The notes below the pieces were generated by a model. The model was not told the origin of the DNA and did no database searches. It worked only from the letters and a program-made list of their open reading frames with translations. The position numbers and the translations under genes were made by a program. A DNA stretch of 64,000 bases, from positions 13,857,895-13,921,894 of the forward strand of contig NC_039481.1 of the NCBI RefSeq assembly GCF_003590095.1, written 5' to 3'. This document shows positions 24,201-39,200 of this stretch, one piece after another (positions within the stretch are counted from its first letter, which is position 1; each line of letters starts with the position of its first letter). The DNA comes from Trichoplusia ni. Taxonomy: Eukaryota > Arthropoda > Insecta > Lepidoptera > Noctuidae.

Positions 24201-27200
24201 CCCGGCGCGCTCGGCGAGGCTGTCCTGCGAGCCGCGGTAGTAGTCGCGCCGCATGGTGCCGCCCGCTACACACAACACAACGTCAAGCGGGGCTGCGCTA
24301 TGCTGGCCTTGCATGCCAACTCTTAATTCATCACTGACGTAATCTCGTTGGTGAGATATAATACCAGCACCAAACATATGTTTTTGAGACTACATCAGCA
24401 CTAGTTCGAAAAATTGCATAATAAATTTGCAGCATAACGCATCCGGATTGTGAACATAAATGTGGCGGCATGCCGGTCGGCAAATTAATTTTGTAAAAAG
24501 GGAATAAGCGGACATGGAGTGCAGCCTCACAAAAGTTGTTAGCAAAAAAAAATCAAAGTGTTCAATTCGGTAAAGTGTTTCAGTTGAGATCATTTCAGTA
24601 GAATTCAATCATATCCTGAAAGGTTATAAAAGGAGTAAACAGTTTATAACACAGTATGGAGGAGAAAATAACTCTAATTATTTTTCGTCTGAGTGTTGGC
24701 ACATTAAACGATTTACGTTACACTAGAAAAGCTATCTACAACAATAATATCCAACCAAAAAAATCATTCGTGACTAGAACTACTTGCATATATATTTTTG
24801 AATGAGAATATTTCACGTAACTGATGTCAGTGCTGACGATTGAAATTACCATTGTTCTAAATTGCGTTTCTAGTGCACTTTAAGTGTAAACATCGAGGGA
24901 CGTGTGTAAACAGAAGACGTCAAGACGAGTAGGTATGCCGTGTGTGTGTGTGCGTGTGCGTACCTGCGAGTGGCGTGGAGGGGTGCTTGTGTTCCGCGGC
25001 GTGCAGCGCGGAGCTGTCCACGTGTATGGTCTTGGGGCGCGCGCGCGCCGCCTGCCGCCCGCGCAGCCGCGCGCCGCCCGCGCCGCCGCCCGCCGGGGCC
25101 GCCGCGCCGCCGCGACCCATGCTCTCCATGAACTCCGTCCTGTCCAGTACCTTGCCCTGGAACCAAGTCAACATCTCATTTATTGAAGCCGTCCTACAAC
25201 TCTTATTAGTATTTTAAGTGATGGATAAGATTTGACGCTGAAGAACAAGTCCTACAATATATCAAAAATTTACAATACTAGACCTTCCGAGGCTTTCATA
25301 CAAGTTTTTAAGTTAGTGAGCCTTTCTGGTCGTTGGGCCAGTGTGAGCGTACCTCTCGCTCGGCCTCCTCGATGGCCTTCTTGAGCTTGTACTGGTGCAG
25401 GATGGCCTCGCGGCGGCGCGCCTGCTCCTCCTTGCGCTGCAGCTTGAGCTCGGCGGCGCTCTCGTCCCTCGCCCGGCGGGCCGCCGCCGCCGCCTCCGCC
25501 CGCGCGCGAGCCTCGTCCGCGCGCTGCCGTCGCTGCAGCGAGAGGAGCATTATGCGCTCTTTCTTGCGTTCCATCTCCTCCGCCGAGTTCTGAAACAGTC
25601 AACGTAATATAAGAAAACTGTTGCTAATGACTTTGAAGTGAAACGGAATAATTACACAAAACTACGTACCGGGTCAGGATTCAGCTCGCCGATGACTAAC
25701 GCCGCCGGTTCGGCATTATTCAAGCGTTGGGGTCGCTCTCTAGGTGGCGTTTCTCTGCGCTCCGAAGAAACGTCATTAGATCGTATCGTTTGCTCCAACC
25801 CCGTATTCCTATGAACCACGAACTCTTCTTCGTGCGCCGGCTGCGGTAACCGCTCGTTCCATGTGTTCTCCGGACTACGTTCCGGACTAATATCTGTCGA
25901 CCTTTCTTTCTTAGGTGAGCCCCGTTTCGCCCGCAATGGAGGTTTCGGCCGCTTCGGCTGATCATTGTCGAACGATATATAAAAGCCTTTCTCGTTCTGT
26001 TCCGCGGTATCTTCCTGATCGAGCTGTTGAAAGGAGTTTCTACTGAGCGAGGGCCGCGTGGGGGAGGGGATGCGGTAGGTCCTGGTGCCAGAGGAAATGT
26101 TCAGTCTATTGATTCCCTGGCGCAGCGCGTCGTCCTCGGCGTTGCCGATGAAGGAGATGTTCTGCGGCTCCATGTCGTCGGGCGGCGGCTGCAGCTGCTG
26201 CAGGCTAACGGGGTCGGGGCGGCGCGCCTCGGGCAGCGAGCCCTGCCGCTGCGGGGTGCGCGCGCGCCGCTGCGGGCTGCCCGACAGCGGCGGCGACTGG
26301 GACACGTATTGGTTAGGGTTTATCACAGTGTAGCTTAAATGGTTTTGCGGTTCTCGAATGTTCTCGGTGCCGTTTTGGTACCGGTCGTTGTTATAATGTA
26401 CTTGGAAGGGCTGCTGATTGGTCCGGTCGTGCAGCACGAAGCCCTGCTGAGGCTGCCAGTTGCGGTCGGGCGGCGGCTGCGGTGACGGAGACTTCCACGT
26501 CCGTTGTGGAGGTTCCGGAGTCGACGGACCGAACTGTTGTTGGTGCTGTTGATGATTTTGTTGATGTTGTTGGTGCAGCTGAAAGCGTGCAATACAAAAA
26601 TCAAAACTACGCAATGATATTTCACACAGATGAACTGGACTAAGTGAAACCCACACCGTGGTGCATTGTGGCAATTTGCCATGCTTGGTTAAGCTTGTGA
26701 CCTAACCTTTTTACCAAATCATCTATTTACTCAAAATAATTTCAAAATTAATCAAGTCTGTGGTACAGAGAACTTTAATAATTGGACGACCTCATAACCC
26801 TTAATTATGTTGTTTTTTTATTGAATACGGCTGACAAACCGAAACCAAATGACAGGACATATATATGAATCGTAACATATAGATGTAATTATCTAGTGAC
26901 GTGCAACCGACCTGCCACCCTCGCAATTCAGTCTCGTGCTGTTGCTGCTGCTGCTGCTGCGCGTGTTGCGCCCACGTCCGGCGCGGCGCGGGCGCGGCGT
27001 CGTGCAGGTAAAACTGTTGCCTTCCGTAATCCTCTATCTCTCTATACTGATACTGTGGGTATTGCTGCTGCTGTTGCTGTTGCTGATCGTAGTTATAGAA
27101 CTGTTGCTGTTGTTGATGTTGCTGTTGTTGGTGCTGTTGCTGCACTTGTTGCAGTTGTTGGTGTTGGAATTCGCGCGGTATGTGTGGCGTGGAACCGAAG

Positions 27201-30200
27201 CTGGAGAGCCCAGGCCGGGACACATTGTGCTGTGAGCTGAATTGGCTGTGCTGCAATGTTATGCGCGAGTCAGCGATGTGACGATAAGCACGCTTCACAA
27301 TGTCTCGTAGGAAACATGTATTTTATATTTTGCTGTTATTTACAATTAGGTGCAATTTTTACAGAAATACTTTTGATACAAATAATGCACTAGGATTTTT
27401 TTCAGCATTATTCATACGTCCTGTTTAGGAAACTGTTCGTAGTAATCTATTAAAACGGCACGGATAAAAACGTCATGTAAGAAAGTGGGCGGCCCGGCTC
27501 CTGCTCTGGGACCAAGCAAAAAGCGTGCCCCAACCACATTTACATAATTATACAGACAAAACGAGATTATAATACTTTTTACATACTAATCGTCATTGTT
27601 TATTGCATATGATACCTTTATACGTATGTTTTACGCAAAAGTCTGTTAAAATAACATTGTGAAACGCCTAGATATTATTATAATGCATGTGAGTGGGTGT
27701 CAATCATGGAATGAAGCGCTGAAACTTAATCAGTTAATTACAATTCAAACTGAATTTACTTTTCACTCCATTATGTTGGTTAGTTATAGTGCGGATCTCT
27801 AAGAAAATCCATTTAATTTTTAATATTACTATCATGTATCAGGATGACTAAAAAAAGATAAGGTTATTCACAAACATCATTCACACAAAGCTCTATGAAT
27901 GGTAAAAAAGTTTGACATAAGAAGACATGAAATGCGCTATTTAGCAAAAGCTATTTTTTTGCTTAATATTGGCGGACCTGTGTCCTGTTAACCATGTAAT
28001 CTTATGCCAAATTTTTATACCAAACACATTCTTCGACGCGGTATCACTCTCAATGTACATGTAGTGAACTTACCAGTTGTGGAATGTTTGGTTGATACTG
28101 TTGTTGATGTTGCATTTGGTAGGGTGACTGAGGCGGCTGGGGTTGCGGCGGCTGCGGCTGCATTTGCGGCAGTTGCGGTTGCATCTGCGGTAATTGCGGT
28201 TGCATCTGCGGTAATTGCGGCTGCATCTGCAGTTGCGGCTGCTGGAACAGCTGTTTGGCCTGTTGCTGCTGCTGCTGTTGCTGTAACTGTGTTTGCTGGC
28301 TGGCGAGCCGCGCGATGTCGCTCTGTATGTCCTGCAGGCTGGAGTTCATTCTGTAAGTTTCGTGTAGTAACGGGGTTGGTTCGGGGTGTGAGAGCTCACG
28401 CACTTGCTACAAATGCGGTCGACTTTCTCACTTTAGTCGACGATTACTTCGTGCCGCTACAAACACGTACATACATAGCTATAAACACGCAACGAGCAAC
28501 TAAATAAAATAAAAGGGTTTAAAAATACTGAGGAGAGAGTATCTAAAATCTGTAATAAAGAAAGTGCTTGGGTAGAAATGGTTGTTTCTGGCTTTCTGTT
28601 ACTTTGTGTTAAACAAAACCTAGTATGTATTTATGTATATGTATGTTGTCAATCCAAGTAACCAATAAAATCCCATACATAGACCTTAGTCCTTGGTCAT
28701 GGATTGTATTTTGGTTGTCTGACTGTATGTCTCGTATCAGTTTGTCTGATTAGTGTCAGTTTCTGTTGAATTTGTGTTATCGCTAGAAAATAAAGCTGTT
28801 CTGCCTGGAAATAAAAGTCTGTGCACTCTATTTTCACAAAATAACTATATAGTGCAATAAACAAAAAGTATGGTGCACTATAGGAAACATACATAATATA
28901 TATGCATCATTTTTTAATGTTGCCAGTACCTAGAAATTAGCTTAAACATAGTAACACTTACTTAGCAATTGATTGCTGGTATTGTTCCAAGACAGCGTTG
29001 TCCACTGAATCCCTTTGACTCGGCGGCTCGACCACATGTCCTAAACATCACATATTTCAAACTGAGATAAGTTGTACTCATTTGAATAATTTAACTCATT
29101 CTATTGAGATTGAGATGAGAGACACTCGATATTATAGAAATGTTGAAAGCATAGTTTCCCAACATATCATAAAATGCGAAAAATATTTTTTTGAACTACA
29201 CGATAATCAGTTTATTTTGTGAAATTATTCGTCAAGTAGTCACGTGTGACGATTCTACATGCAATTTTATTCACAAACTCATGCCAATTAATCTTCATTC
29301 CATTGAAATTTTGATCCCTTCACCAGTGATAGTAGTAGTAAAACAATATCGAACAATAGCTGATGCAACAATTACAATGATTATTCCGCCGGTTGTAATT
29401 TTAACCACAATTGTTTATCATATATCCAGGCATATCTTTATATCAAAATCGATATGATTCCCATTAGCAAATATCCCCAGTGTTATTGAATCTTATATCT
29501 TGCTACAAAAATCATTTTGTATGAAAACTCGAACTGGTAATGATTTCTGAGGTTAACTTAAGCCTTAATAAAAACGAAAAATTGTAAAAAATCATATTAG
29601 TCAGCTGACCCTGGTAGATGTTAGCCTGGTAATTTTATTTCCCCTGTATTGTGTTGTATACATATTACGTAAGTATGATGTCGCATCAGCCGTGTGCCTC
29701 ACCTGTAGCGCGGGCGGGTCCTGCTTGGGGTCGTCGTCTGCGGGCGTGCGCGCGCCCTTGCCCTGCAACACGCGCGTGCAACCGCCACCGTCACTAACGC
29801 AACTCGGGTCGCGACACGGACACAACACATGCTACCGCATGCTGGCTGCTGGTTGCCATATATTATCACTAATACTCCAAAATAAGTATAACTTAAATGC
29901 TTTGTACAAGTTTTTGAGTATTTCAGCCCAAAAACTTATAATGTAAGAATGTTACTGTAGAATATATACCAACCAGCGGAGTCATGCTTAAAATAAGTGT
30001 AGTTAAAGTATGGGACGTTTTACAAATTTGTGCTTCTTCAAAACGTGAGTTGAATGAATATATTGTGACGTGGAATATAGTTTATTTGATATTTTAATAT
30101 GATTTAATTACAAATTAATAATCAATTTGAAAGATCTGCAGAACTGCACTACTAAGTTTGAGTATTGAAAAAATATGATTGCACAGCAAGATATTTATGA

Positions 30201-33200
30201 AATCGATTTAATAATGATTTTAGGAAAAGCTAAAATTTAATTTATAGGCTACGCGCTGCTCGAAGCTACCTTATTTCGAAGCATTAATTTTAAAAATTAC
30301 GAATTGATAATTATAATGCGAATAATGAAATTAACTATACTATATTTATAATTGTAGATATTTCAAGAATTCTATATGGTTGAATGTTTATGTATCAAAA
30401 AAGCTGTGTAAGCGTGTACTGAACTAAAATCTGTACATAAAACGGTAATTGGAATATGGTTACGAAGTGACAATCAAATTAAAAATAAATATTAAAAAGG
30501 TCTAAACTAAATGGAAAGGGCACTTGAACCGGCCACTCACCAAGGAGGCCAACTGGTATTGCAAATACGTATCCTAATGAAATAGAAAGAAAATTATAGT
30601 TCATATATCCGTTATTATAAATATTAAAACACAAATTGAGAAAGAAGAACATAGAATTAGTAACAATGTGCTGTATCTTAGTCTTGTGTGTATTTGTTTA
30701 ACAATAACGTTTAATAAGAAATAAAGTTATATTTTATTTATTTCTACCAAGTTGATTAGTTTCGTTGGATTAGTTGTTTCGACTTATTTAATACTACTAA
30801 GTAGTCTCAAAAATATCTAGCTAAGTTAAAGTTCTCACCTCATTTGAGTCTAATTTCTACATCACTCACACACTCAAACACTATGTAATGACTCAGTAAA
30901 TGTAGACGTTTTATAACGTGGCGTGTAGATCACAAACATAGTGAACGATTTCGACTTCACCAAACCATCTACTACTTCACAGTTAAACAATTTACGATCA
31001 AATTGATATCAAAATCTCAGCAACTTGATGTTACAAATCAATCATATTTTAAGAGCTTTAAAAGAACTTATGTGAGGATCATAATTATTTGATAAAGTTA
31101 TTAACTTTGAATCCTGTATTTAGAGCTCAGTTGCTGAGGTTTCAACATGTGGCCGCTGTCCCCGCCCCCTGACTCACCCTGGTGACGGCCTGCAGGAAGG
31201 CCTGCTGGCCGAGCTGCTGCCGCTGCCTGCTGACGGCCACCTCCATGCGGCGCTTCTCCTGCTCGATGCGTCGCCGTTTCTCTTCTAGCTTGAGTCGGAT
31301 GTTGTTCAACTGAGCGGCCATTTGACCACCGCTTGATGGGTTATTCGCGTCGTCTGTCAGGTCGTCGCCGTCTGCAATGTTTGTTGTTGTTTAATTAGAG
31401 TGAGTGTTAATTAGGTTTATTCTATTGGACTATGTGGTCAAAATAGCAATGAAGTTGTAGGGAGGTTTTCAGAAAAAAAAATTAAAACTAATAAAAAATT
31501 GTAGTCTTGGTATACTTCTGAATAGTTTCAGCCATATTTTTACTGATTGTTGTATTTCATAGATTATTCATGTTGATGTAACACTATAATTACTTGGTTG
31601 ATGTTCTTGCTGCATGAACTGTTGTTGCCACGTGGTCGTGTTCGGGGGCGGTGTGGAAAACGACGTACTTTTCCGCCTCTCCGTCGGTTCATCCTGACCG
31701 AACTGCGACTGAATACCTGAACATCAACCAATAAACATCAGTCATCATAAAAACGCATTTAACTGAAACCTTCACGAATTTCTACTCTCCGTCTACCACG
31801 TGAACAATTTAGAATTTGGAAAATGGGAATATGTGGTCCGGTTCAACGACATACTGTAGACGATATGTCTGTGTTAGATAAGTGCATTTGTTAAGTAATT
31901 TACGGAATACAGTGTGCCGTCAAACACAAGCGCAGTCAAGGCAAACATTCAAAGCGGTTATAGTAAAGGCCGAAAGTTTCATTACGTGCCGCACAAAAAG
32001 CGAAGTCACAAGCTAATAATAATGGGAAAACAAACTCGTTACCATACTGGAAATGATGTTGACATATATTATAATATGTAATTTCTGAACAAATATGTTT
32101 TCCCTTGAGTATTTGCTCGCCGCAACAAACCTGTCTGGTCACCGTTACTCCTGATCTTGTTGAGGTCTGCGAAGCTAGTCTTGCCGACGTCCCCGTCCGT
32201 GTCGTCGCGGTTGTTGAGGTAGAACCCGCCGTCGCCGCCGCCCTTGCACTGGAACCCGAAGCTCTCCTGTCGCTCCCTTAACGTTATCGTATCGCTACTC
32301 AGTTGTCTCCGTATCGGAAAGAACGGTTCGTTCTCTGTGGTTTGTGGTTGTGAGTTCTGAGGTTGTGAGTTTTGTCTTTCAACTTTTTGTCGTTCCTCTG
32401 TCTGAGAGCCATTTTGGTAATCGAAAAATTGGATCGAACCGCGAATGTCTTGACGGGACGAACGCAGAGGCGGATTGTAGTCAAGGGGACCTGAAACGAA
32501 GTTTATATTTTTATAAAAAAAAAACTGATTTATCACAAGCTAAAACACGTTATCTTTAATAAGTAATTTAAACATTATTTATTCTTCACAGCGGTGCAAG
32601 TGATGATAAATATTGACTATTAGTTTGACTCAGACTACATTTTAATAACAGTTTGTCGTCGGGACTCACCAGAAGGAGCAGATATTTTTCTAACATTAGC
32701 CAGAGTCGCTAGTTCCTTTTCGGGGTTCCGTCCTGCGAAGTGCAGGCGGTCCTGTGAGCCGCCGAAGTTCTCTACGGTAAGCTGGCTGTCATCTGTGATG
32801 GAAGAGCGGCGCGAGCGGCGACCTGCGAACGAGGCGTCACGGGACTCGGCCCAGTTGGACGGCCGACCTGCTGCAGTTGTAGGCATGTCCATTCCTGGGA
32901 TCAAATGTATTGTTTAATTTAATATTTTGCCACATTATTTAAATTAGATTGTAGGAGAGTAAATGTTAAGTTATCAAATAGTGTTTTGGGCACTATAGGT
33001 GAATTCATGAAAATAAAATAATTCACATTTTCATCATTCATTTAGAAGGCATTAATGACTGTTGACTCAAACTTGGCCTTTTACGACACTAAATTTATTG
33101 AAGTTGTCAGGCTAGAAATATGTGTGTTTAGCTGACCTGGGTCGTCCCCCCTGCGCGCCATGGCGGCCAGCGTGGCCACATGCCTGGGCCGGTGCACCAC

Positions 33201-36200
33201 GAAGTCCTCCCGAGCGGGGCTGCGCGGCGGGCTGCGCGGCGGGCTGCGCGCCGGGCTGGCCGAGCGCCGCTCCGGCGTCGAGCTGGCCGAGCGCGGCCCG
33301 CCGCGACCGCCGCGAGACCGCCCGCTGCCCGGGGGCACTGCCGGCCGGGGATATATTAACGACCGTGTGTAATTATTGTGTATGAGTATCACAATCGCTC
33401 GTAAAAATACTATTAAGTTTGCTTACAAGAGAAAAAGGCTAAGAAAAAGTCGCGATTACGTCATAAATATTAAAAAAATATATACCAATTAAGCAACGTT
33501 TTGACGAGCGACCGCAATATCATGAATCCAACAACACGAACACAAGAAAACAACACAACTAGTCAACTACTCTAAAAAAAAAAAACATCTAAATATTAAA
33601 CAAACATTGACTTACTAGTCAAATAGAACATCTAATAAATGCACAACAAAATAAATTATTTGTCTACACTTACCACTCTTATCCACATGCTGACAGATGT
33701 TAATAATAAGCTAGCCTAGTAAGTAATAAACAGTAATAAGCATATCAAGTTTTACTATTAGGAAATACGACATAAACAGCATTGGCAAAACCAACAAACA
33801 GATTTAACATAATCAGTTCAAGAGTAAAAAGAAACATAATATGACTCATATACGATAGGGCCCAATGTAATAAAGTAAAACTTGATACAGGCCTATGTCT
33901 ACTGTGCTAGCATTATCACGCCATAGCTGGGAGTCGTGAGGACATAACGTCAATGACTCCAAAGTGCCTTCAAGGAAGCATAAGTTTTCCATGCAAAGCG
34001 CTAGATTCGAAGCTTTTTAAAAATCACCAAACCATATATTAAATATTATATCCCAGTTTATATAAAGCATAATGCGACCGCCAAAATATATAAGAATAAC
34101 ATAAAGGTATATAGATATATGACAAACGCAAACACACACAACACATTCCAACATAATGCTTTTATTACGACATTTTGTATAACACGTACACACACACGCA
34201 AAAAGTAAAAACAAACGGAACACATTTGGTAGTGTTTTGTTTTGTGGGGGAGGCAAGTGCAGGCTAGATCTCTAGATAAGTGACGGTTGACGACTAATTG
34301 TGTGAATGAATTTCTTGTATCATTTGTTTAGATATCCAGATTCCCATGGATTTTATTGGACAAAGGACGTTAAATTTTGTAATTACAGCAATATTAAAAT
34401 TTGTAAAACTAATATTTGTATTTCTTCACAAAATTTTATATCTGTAATCACACTTAGCTGAAATTAGGTTAAGAGGAAAAGGATAAGAATCCCATCGAGA
34501 GGAAATACCCATTTTAAAGGCACCAGGACTAAGGTGTGAGAGAGTTTGTAGAGGCTTTCCGGTAGTGGAGTCCCGCTGGTACCTGCGAAGGGCGGCAGCG
34601 CGGCGGCGCGCGCGGAGGGCGGCGCGGCCCGCAGCGCGGGGATGGGCGCGGGCGCGGCGGGCGCCAGGCCCCGCGCGTGCCGCACGCCGTGTCTGTTGCA
34701 GTCCGCCGCCGCTGCGACACACACGAGTCAGCCGGGCGCCGCACCCAGGCGGCCCAGCGCTCACGACAACAACGCGACAAGCCAGACAGGGTGACAAACA
34801 TCATCAATGCTATCAGTTGGCGAAGCGGCCATTCTCTTTATACCAATGCAGACTTACCTCACATTCACAGTGACAATATAATAAAATACAACAATTTACA
34901 CGTACTTCAATAATAAATATTATACTCATATAAACACATCGACAATTTCTGTCTTCGTAATGACAACCCCAAATGTGCCTAAAATATAGTATTGCCAGTA
35001 AATAAAATAAAGCATTATACAATTGTTTTTGTGAAATTTAGTTTAGAAGAGTTTAATTTTAATTTGTTATATTAGTAGGCAAAAATCATTGATATTATGA
35101 CCACATACTCCCATTACTATTTAGCATGCAATACGGAGGGTATAACTTGGAGGGATAGGGACAGGTTTATACTCATGTAACTCACCAGTTCCAGGGTATT
35201 TAACAGACTTGACTGGGTGAACTTCTAACATATTGAAGAGATCGGCGAGCATTGCTACTAAATTTTGTCTCATTGACCTGTAAACGGAATTAAAGAAAAA
35301 ATTAAACATTACGACAAAGCGGTTCCGATCTGCCACACATTCGTTCCTTCAAGTAATGGCATTACCGTTTCCATTACTTGAAGGATCAAATATGTGACTG
35401 TGAAAGCTGGTGAATATATAAAAGCCCGTACCCTCGCATGTAAGTGACATCCTCGGGCATCATATGGAACACGTCGTGCGGCAGCGCGGTCCGGCAGAAG
35501 TCGTGGACCAGCATGAGGTTGTGCAGGCAGTCTTGTATGGAGGCCATGCGGCCGACACGCACGGCCGTGCGGGGGAGTGCCTCTGGGCAGTAGAACGAGA
35601 TCAGCGCCGCCAGCGCCGTGCCGTCGCACACTTCCTGGAGGCTCTTCAACATCGGCACGTGCGATGTTGTGTCCTCCTAGAACACGAGGCCACATAAAAT
35701 GAGCAAGTATTCAATTACTTTTTTTGTCTCCGAAAGGAAAACCTGTGATATTAGCGTGGGCGGAAGAACGATAATACCACTATACTACTTTATTTATGAT
35801 CCTTACCTCAGCCTTATTAAGCGCAGCACAAGCGGCGTTGATCCAGCACAGGATCCCGTCCTCGTGCGGCGCGGCCGAGCTGGTGAGCGGCGGCGCCCCC
35901 GCGCCGAACCGCTGCACTGCTGCCGCCACTCGGTCCGGCGTCACCACCTCCCGCGCGTACAGCACCATCAGTGCTTCTATCACAGCCATATGAGCACCCT
36001 GCGACAGAACATTAACTTATGAAGGTGATTAAAAATTTAAGAATTTCTGGGTTGCTTGATCCGATGTTTCTGTAGAGTCAAAGCAAGTGGAATGTTTGGA
36101 AAACGGATGATTATAATGGGCCATATGGGTCATGGTGGGGATGTGGCATCAGGAACTTTGATTTGTCCTTACATGGATCGACTTCGGCGTAATTATTCTA

Positions 36201-39200
36201 GCAATCCCACTAGTTTCACTAATTATTTTAATTAGCAAAAATCCTTACATAAATCCGGACGGACGGATATGAGTCATCACATGGCAAGTCTGGTTTATCA
36301 TTAATCAGAATGAAAGAGATTAGATTTGGGACGGACCTATTTAAAACGCTGAGAACACGACAAATATGTAGTCACTAAATGTAAACAATAATTATCGCGT
36401 AAATAATTAATTCCTATGCATAATAGTATCCGCTTGCAAGTCATTGACAATGTTTATATCATTTTTTTATTAAATCATTGAACATATTACCACGGCTACT
36501 ATTTATCAAATCGTGTGTACAAGAAAATATTGGATTACACGGTGTTACCGTGTTTTCACTCCCATGTAGACATATAAACATAGGAAGTGACACATGTTAC
36601 CTGCATAAATACAAAAGACAAAAGGTGACGCAATGCGTTTAATTCCAGATAGAAGCTGTTTATCATTCTACAAGATATCTGTCGGATTAGCATTCTTTGG
36701 AATTGTGTTTATTTTAATAATAAATGTTTTGTTACGTGACGACAGTTGATAACGCCGATATTTCGCTGAGCTTATGTAAGAATCAATCTGGCCCCGCTGG
36801 TGGCTTCATTGCCGAAAATATAATCTTAACATTTTTTTTAAGAGCTAAACAGCTATATCCGGACCTGATATGAAAAACACTACTGTTTTGGTAATATGAG
36901 GTTAATCTTTATTGATTTACTGCTGTTAGTCATATTAATTGCAACAGTAATCTAATACATACTGGTTTACGCAGCTACCTAATAAATACCTACATTTTGC
37001 ATAACTAATACATACATATTATGCAGGAGGCCAAGATATCAACTTATACAACTGGCTTCAATCGTAGGTATGCGCAGCTGTGTTCAAATAAATTGCGAAG
37101 CCAATGCATCAAGGACAGACTGCGTGATCAGAGTGATATAGATTATCCAAGCCAACGTTTAGCCTGGAAGCGACAGTGTTTACTGCGAGGTGTCGGTAAA
37201 GACCGCAATATGCATAAGTAATGACGGGTCGCCAGCTCGCCAGTGGGCACTCGCGAGTCCGTTACCTACAACTTAGTAATCTGTTTACCTCACTAGACCG
37301 GCTCGGACTGTTACTACACATACACGCGAGGAATGCCAATTAACTGATATTGAATATTCTGTTTTGCTTTCAATACCAGACGGCTGTGTAAAGATGTTCT
37401 GTCGGACGACTTGGGTAATGTGTACTGTGCAGCTGATGTTTTTCAGTGTTTTCGTATTGGAAGTAAAATAGCTAGAGAGCATTATTTGTGGACGTTATTA
37501 CCTTCTTCTGGTTATTAAAGCTATTATAGTTACATAATACATGAGCTAACAAGCCGTTGTGCTCACTAAATAAACGTGAGAATGTATTTAACCATCATAT
37601 AATAGAAGTACCATATTTACTATAGGCACTGCACGCCGCGCTGTAATAATATTTTATTTAAAAAAGTTTTCTTTTTCTTAATTAATATTTTTATTTTAGT
37701 CATAATTAAATCTTAAAACAGACTACTTTTTTATTATACGTATATAACAGCCTTAATGCGAATGACCAAATTTGAGAAAACAATCTTATAATCTTATCTT
37801 ATTTTATACTAGCTATTGTCAGCACTTTGCCCGCTACAATTCAAGAAAGATCCCACAGGAACATAAAAACTATACTATCTGTTAAACCAGGTTATAAACT
37901 ATCTGTTTACCAAATTTTGCGTGTAAGACTAACAAGCAATGGGATACGTTTATTAATTTCGAATATTTACTTACCATTTTGAGTGGGTTGGTTTGTATGA
38001 GCACGGTTTCGGTTAGCGAGCAGTCGGGCGGGTCGGGCACGTGCACGCCCTTCCTCGCGAAGGTCTGGAGTATGTTCCAGTGGTTCAGGCTGTGGTAGTT
38101 GGGATCGGAGTACATGTTGGCGAGCGCCAGGCAGTACAGCTCTGCGTTCGCCAGACCCCCCACTATAGGCGGCTTCAGGTGTTCTTGTTCCTGGAAAATA
38201 CAATTAATATTATTAGCACGTTATCGTCATCATCAACTGGTGGAGGACTGGGTGTTTAGGCGCCTCTTAGGAAAGGCTTATGTCCAGCGGAATACCGCGA
38301 GAGGCTGTGTTAATTGATTTATGATCACTATCTTATCTTAGCTGTTTATTAAAGTTATGCTAATAGGAACCTACAGCACCCTCTGATCAGTAAATAAACG
38401 TATCTAAAAATCTAAGGCACTCGGACTTTCCATTTTCCAATAAAAACTTTATAATCTGGATAGCTCTCCAGATAAGCCTAAAGTCAACTTTTGCCTAGCC
38501 TGAGCAAACTTAGCCATTGGTTGTTGTTATTGTCGATCGGAACTCAAAACTAGGGCATGAGGACGGCGATAACTGCGCAACTTATTAAGTTTTACCAAAC
38601 ATAAACATAAAAACCGCGATTATTTACATCTTAAAGAATTTCTTTAAAAGTTTTGTAGTACGGCAACACGGGGTGATTAGAGGCATTTCAGGGAGGATTT
38701 TAGAATATGATGTTTAAACATTGGCATGGAAAAAAAGAAAAAAAAATTCCCTTTAACCCCTTGGAACTCAATTCGCCCCGCTTAACGTACCAGTTAGAGC
38801 AAGTACAAAGTACAACGGTTTCCTAAAGGTCCAACAGGTATAGCATAATGTCAATAAACAACTAACCAATACAACCACCAACTACCCAATCGTTTCAGAA
38901 ACTAGCAAAACTAACTAAAGACTACACTAGCTTCATAACATTTTTATTTTATAATAACTATCGTGAGACTGATTCATTATTAAATGATGTAACGGTTTAC
39001 TCACGCGTATTTATCGGGGTAGCCCGACTAGTTTCGGACCCAACCGGAGTCCTTAAGTAAACCGTTACATCATTTAATAAAGCTTCATAACATATACTTA
39101 TGGACAACTTATTAAAAGATGAATGCTTCTAGCCTATCCTCATCATGACTGCTGTAAGAGGTGACCCAATTTAAGAAATCAACATTGATATGTAAGACCA

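Noticed and set aside
29130..29175. Missing Patronin exon suggested by the peptide ICWETM on the minus strand
   Set aside because: It recalls a WETM motif in fly Patronin, but the flanking residues do not match, a stop follows closely and splice sites are poor.
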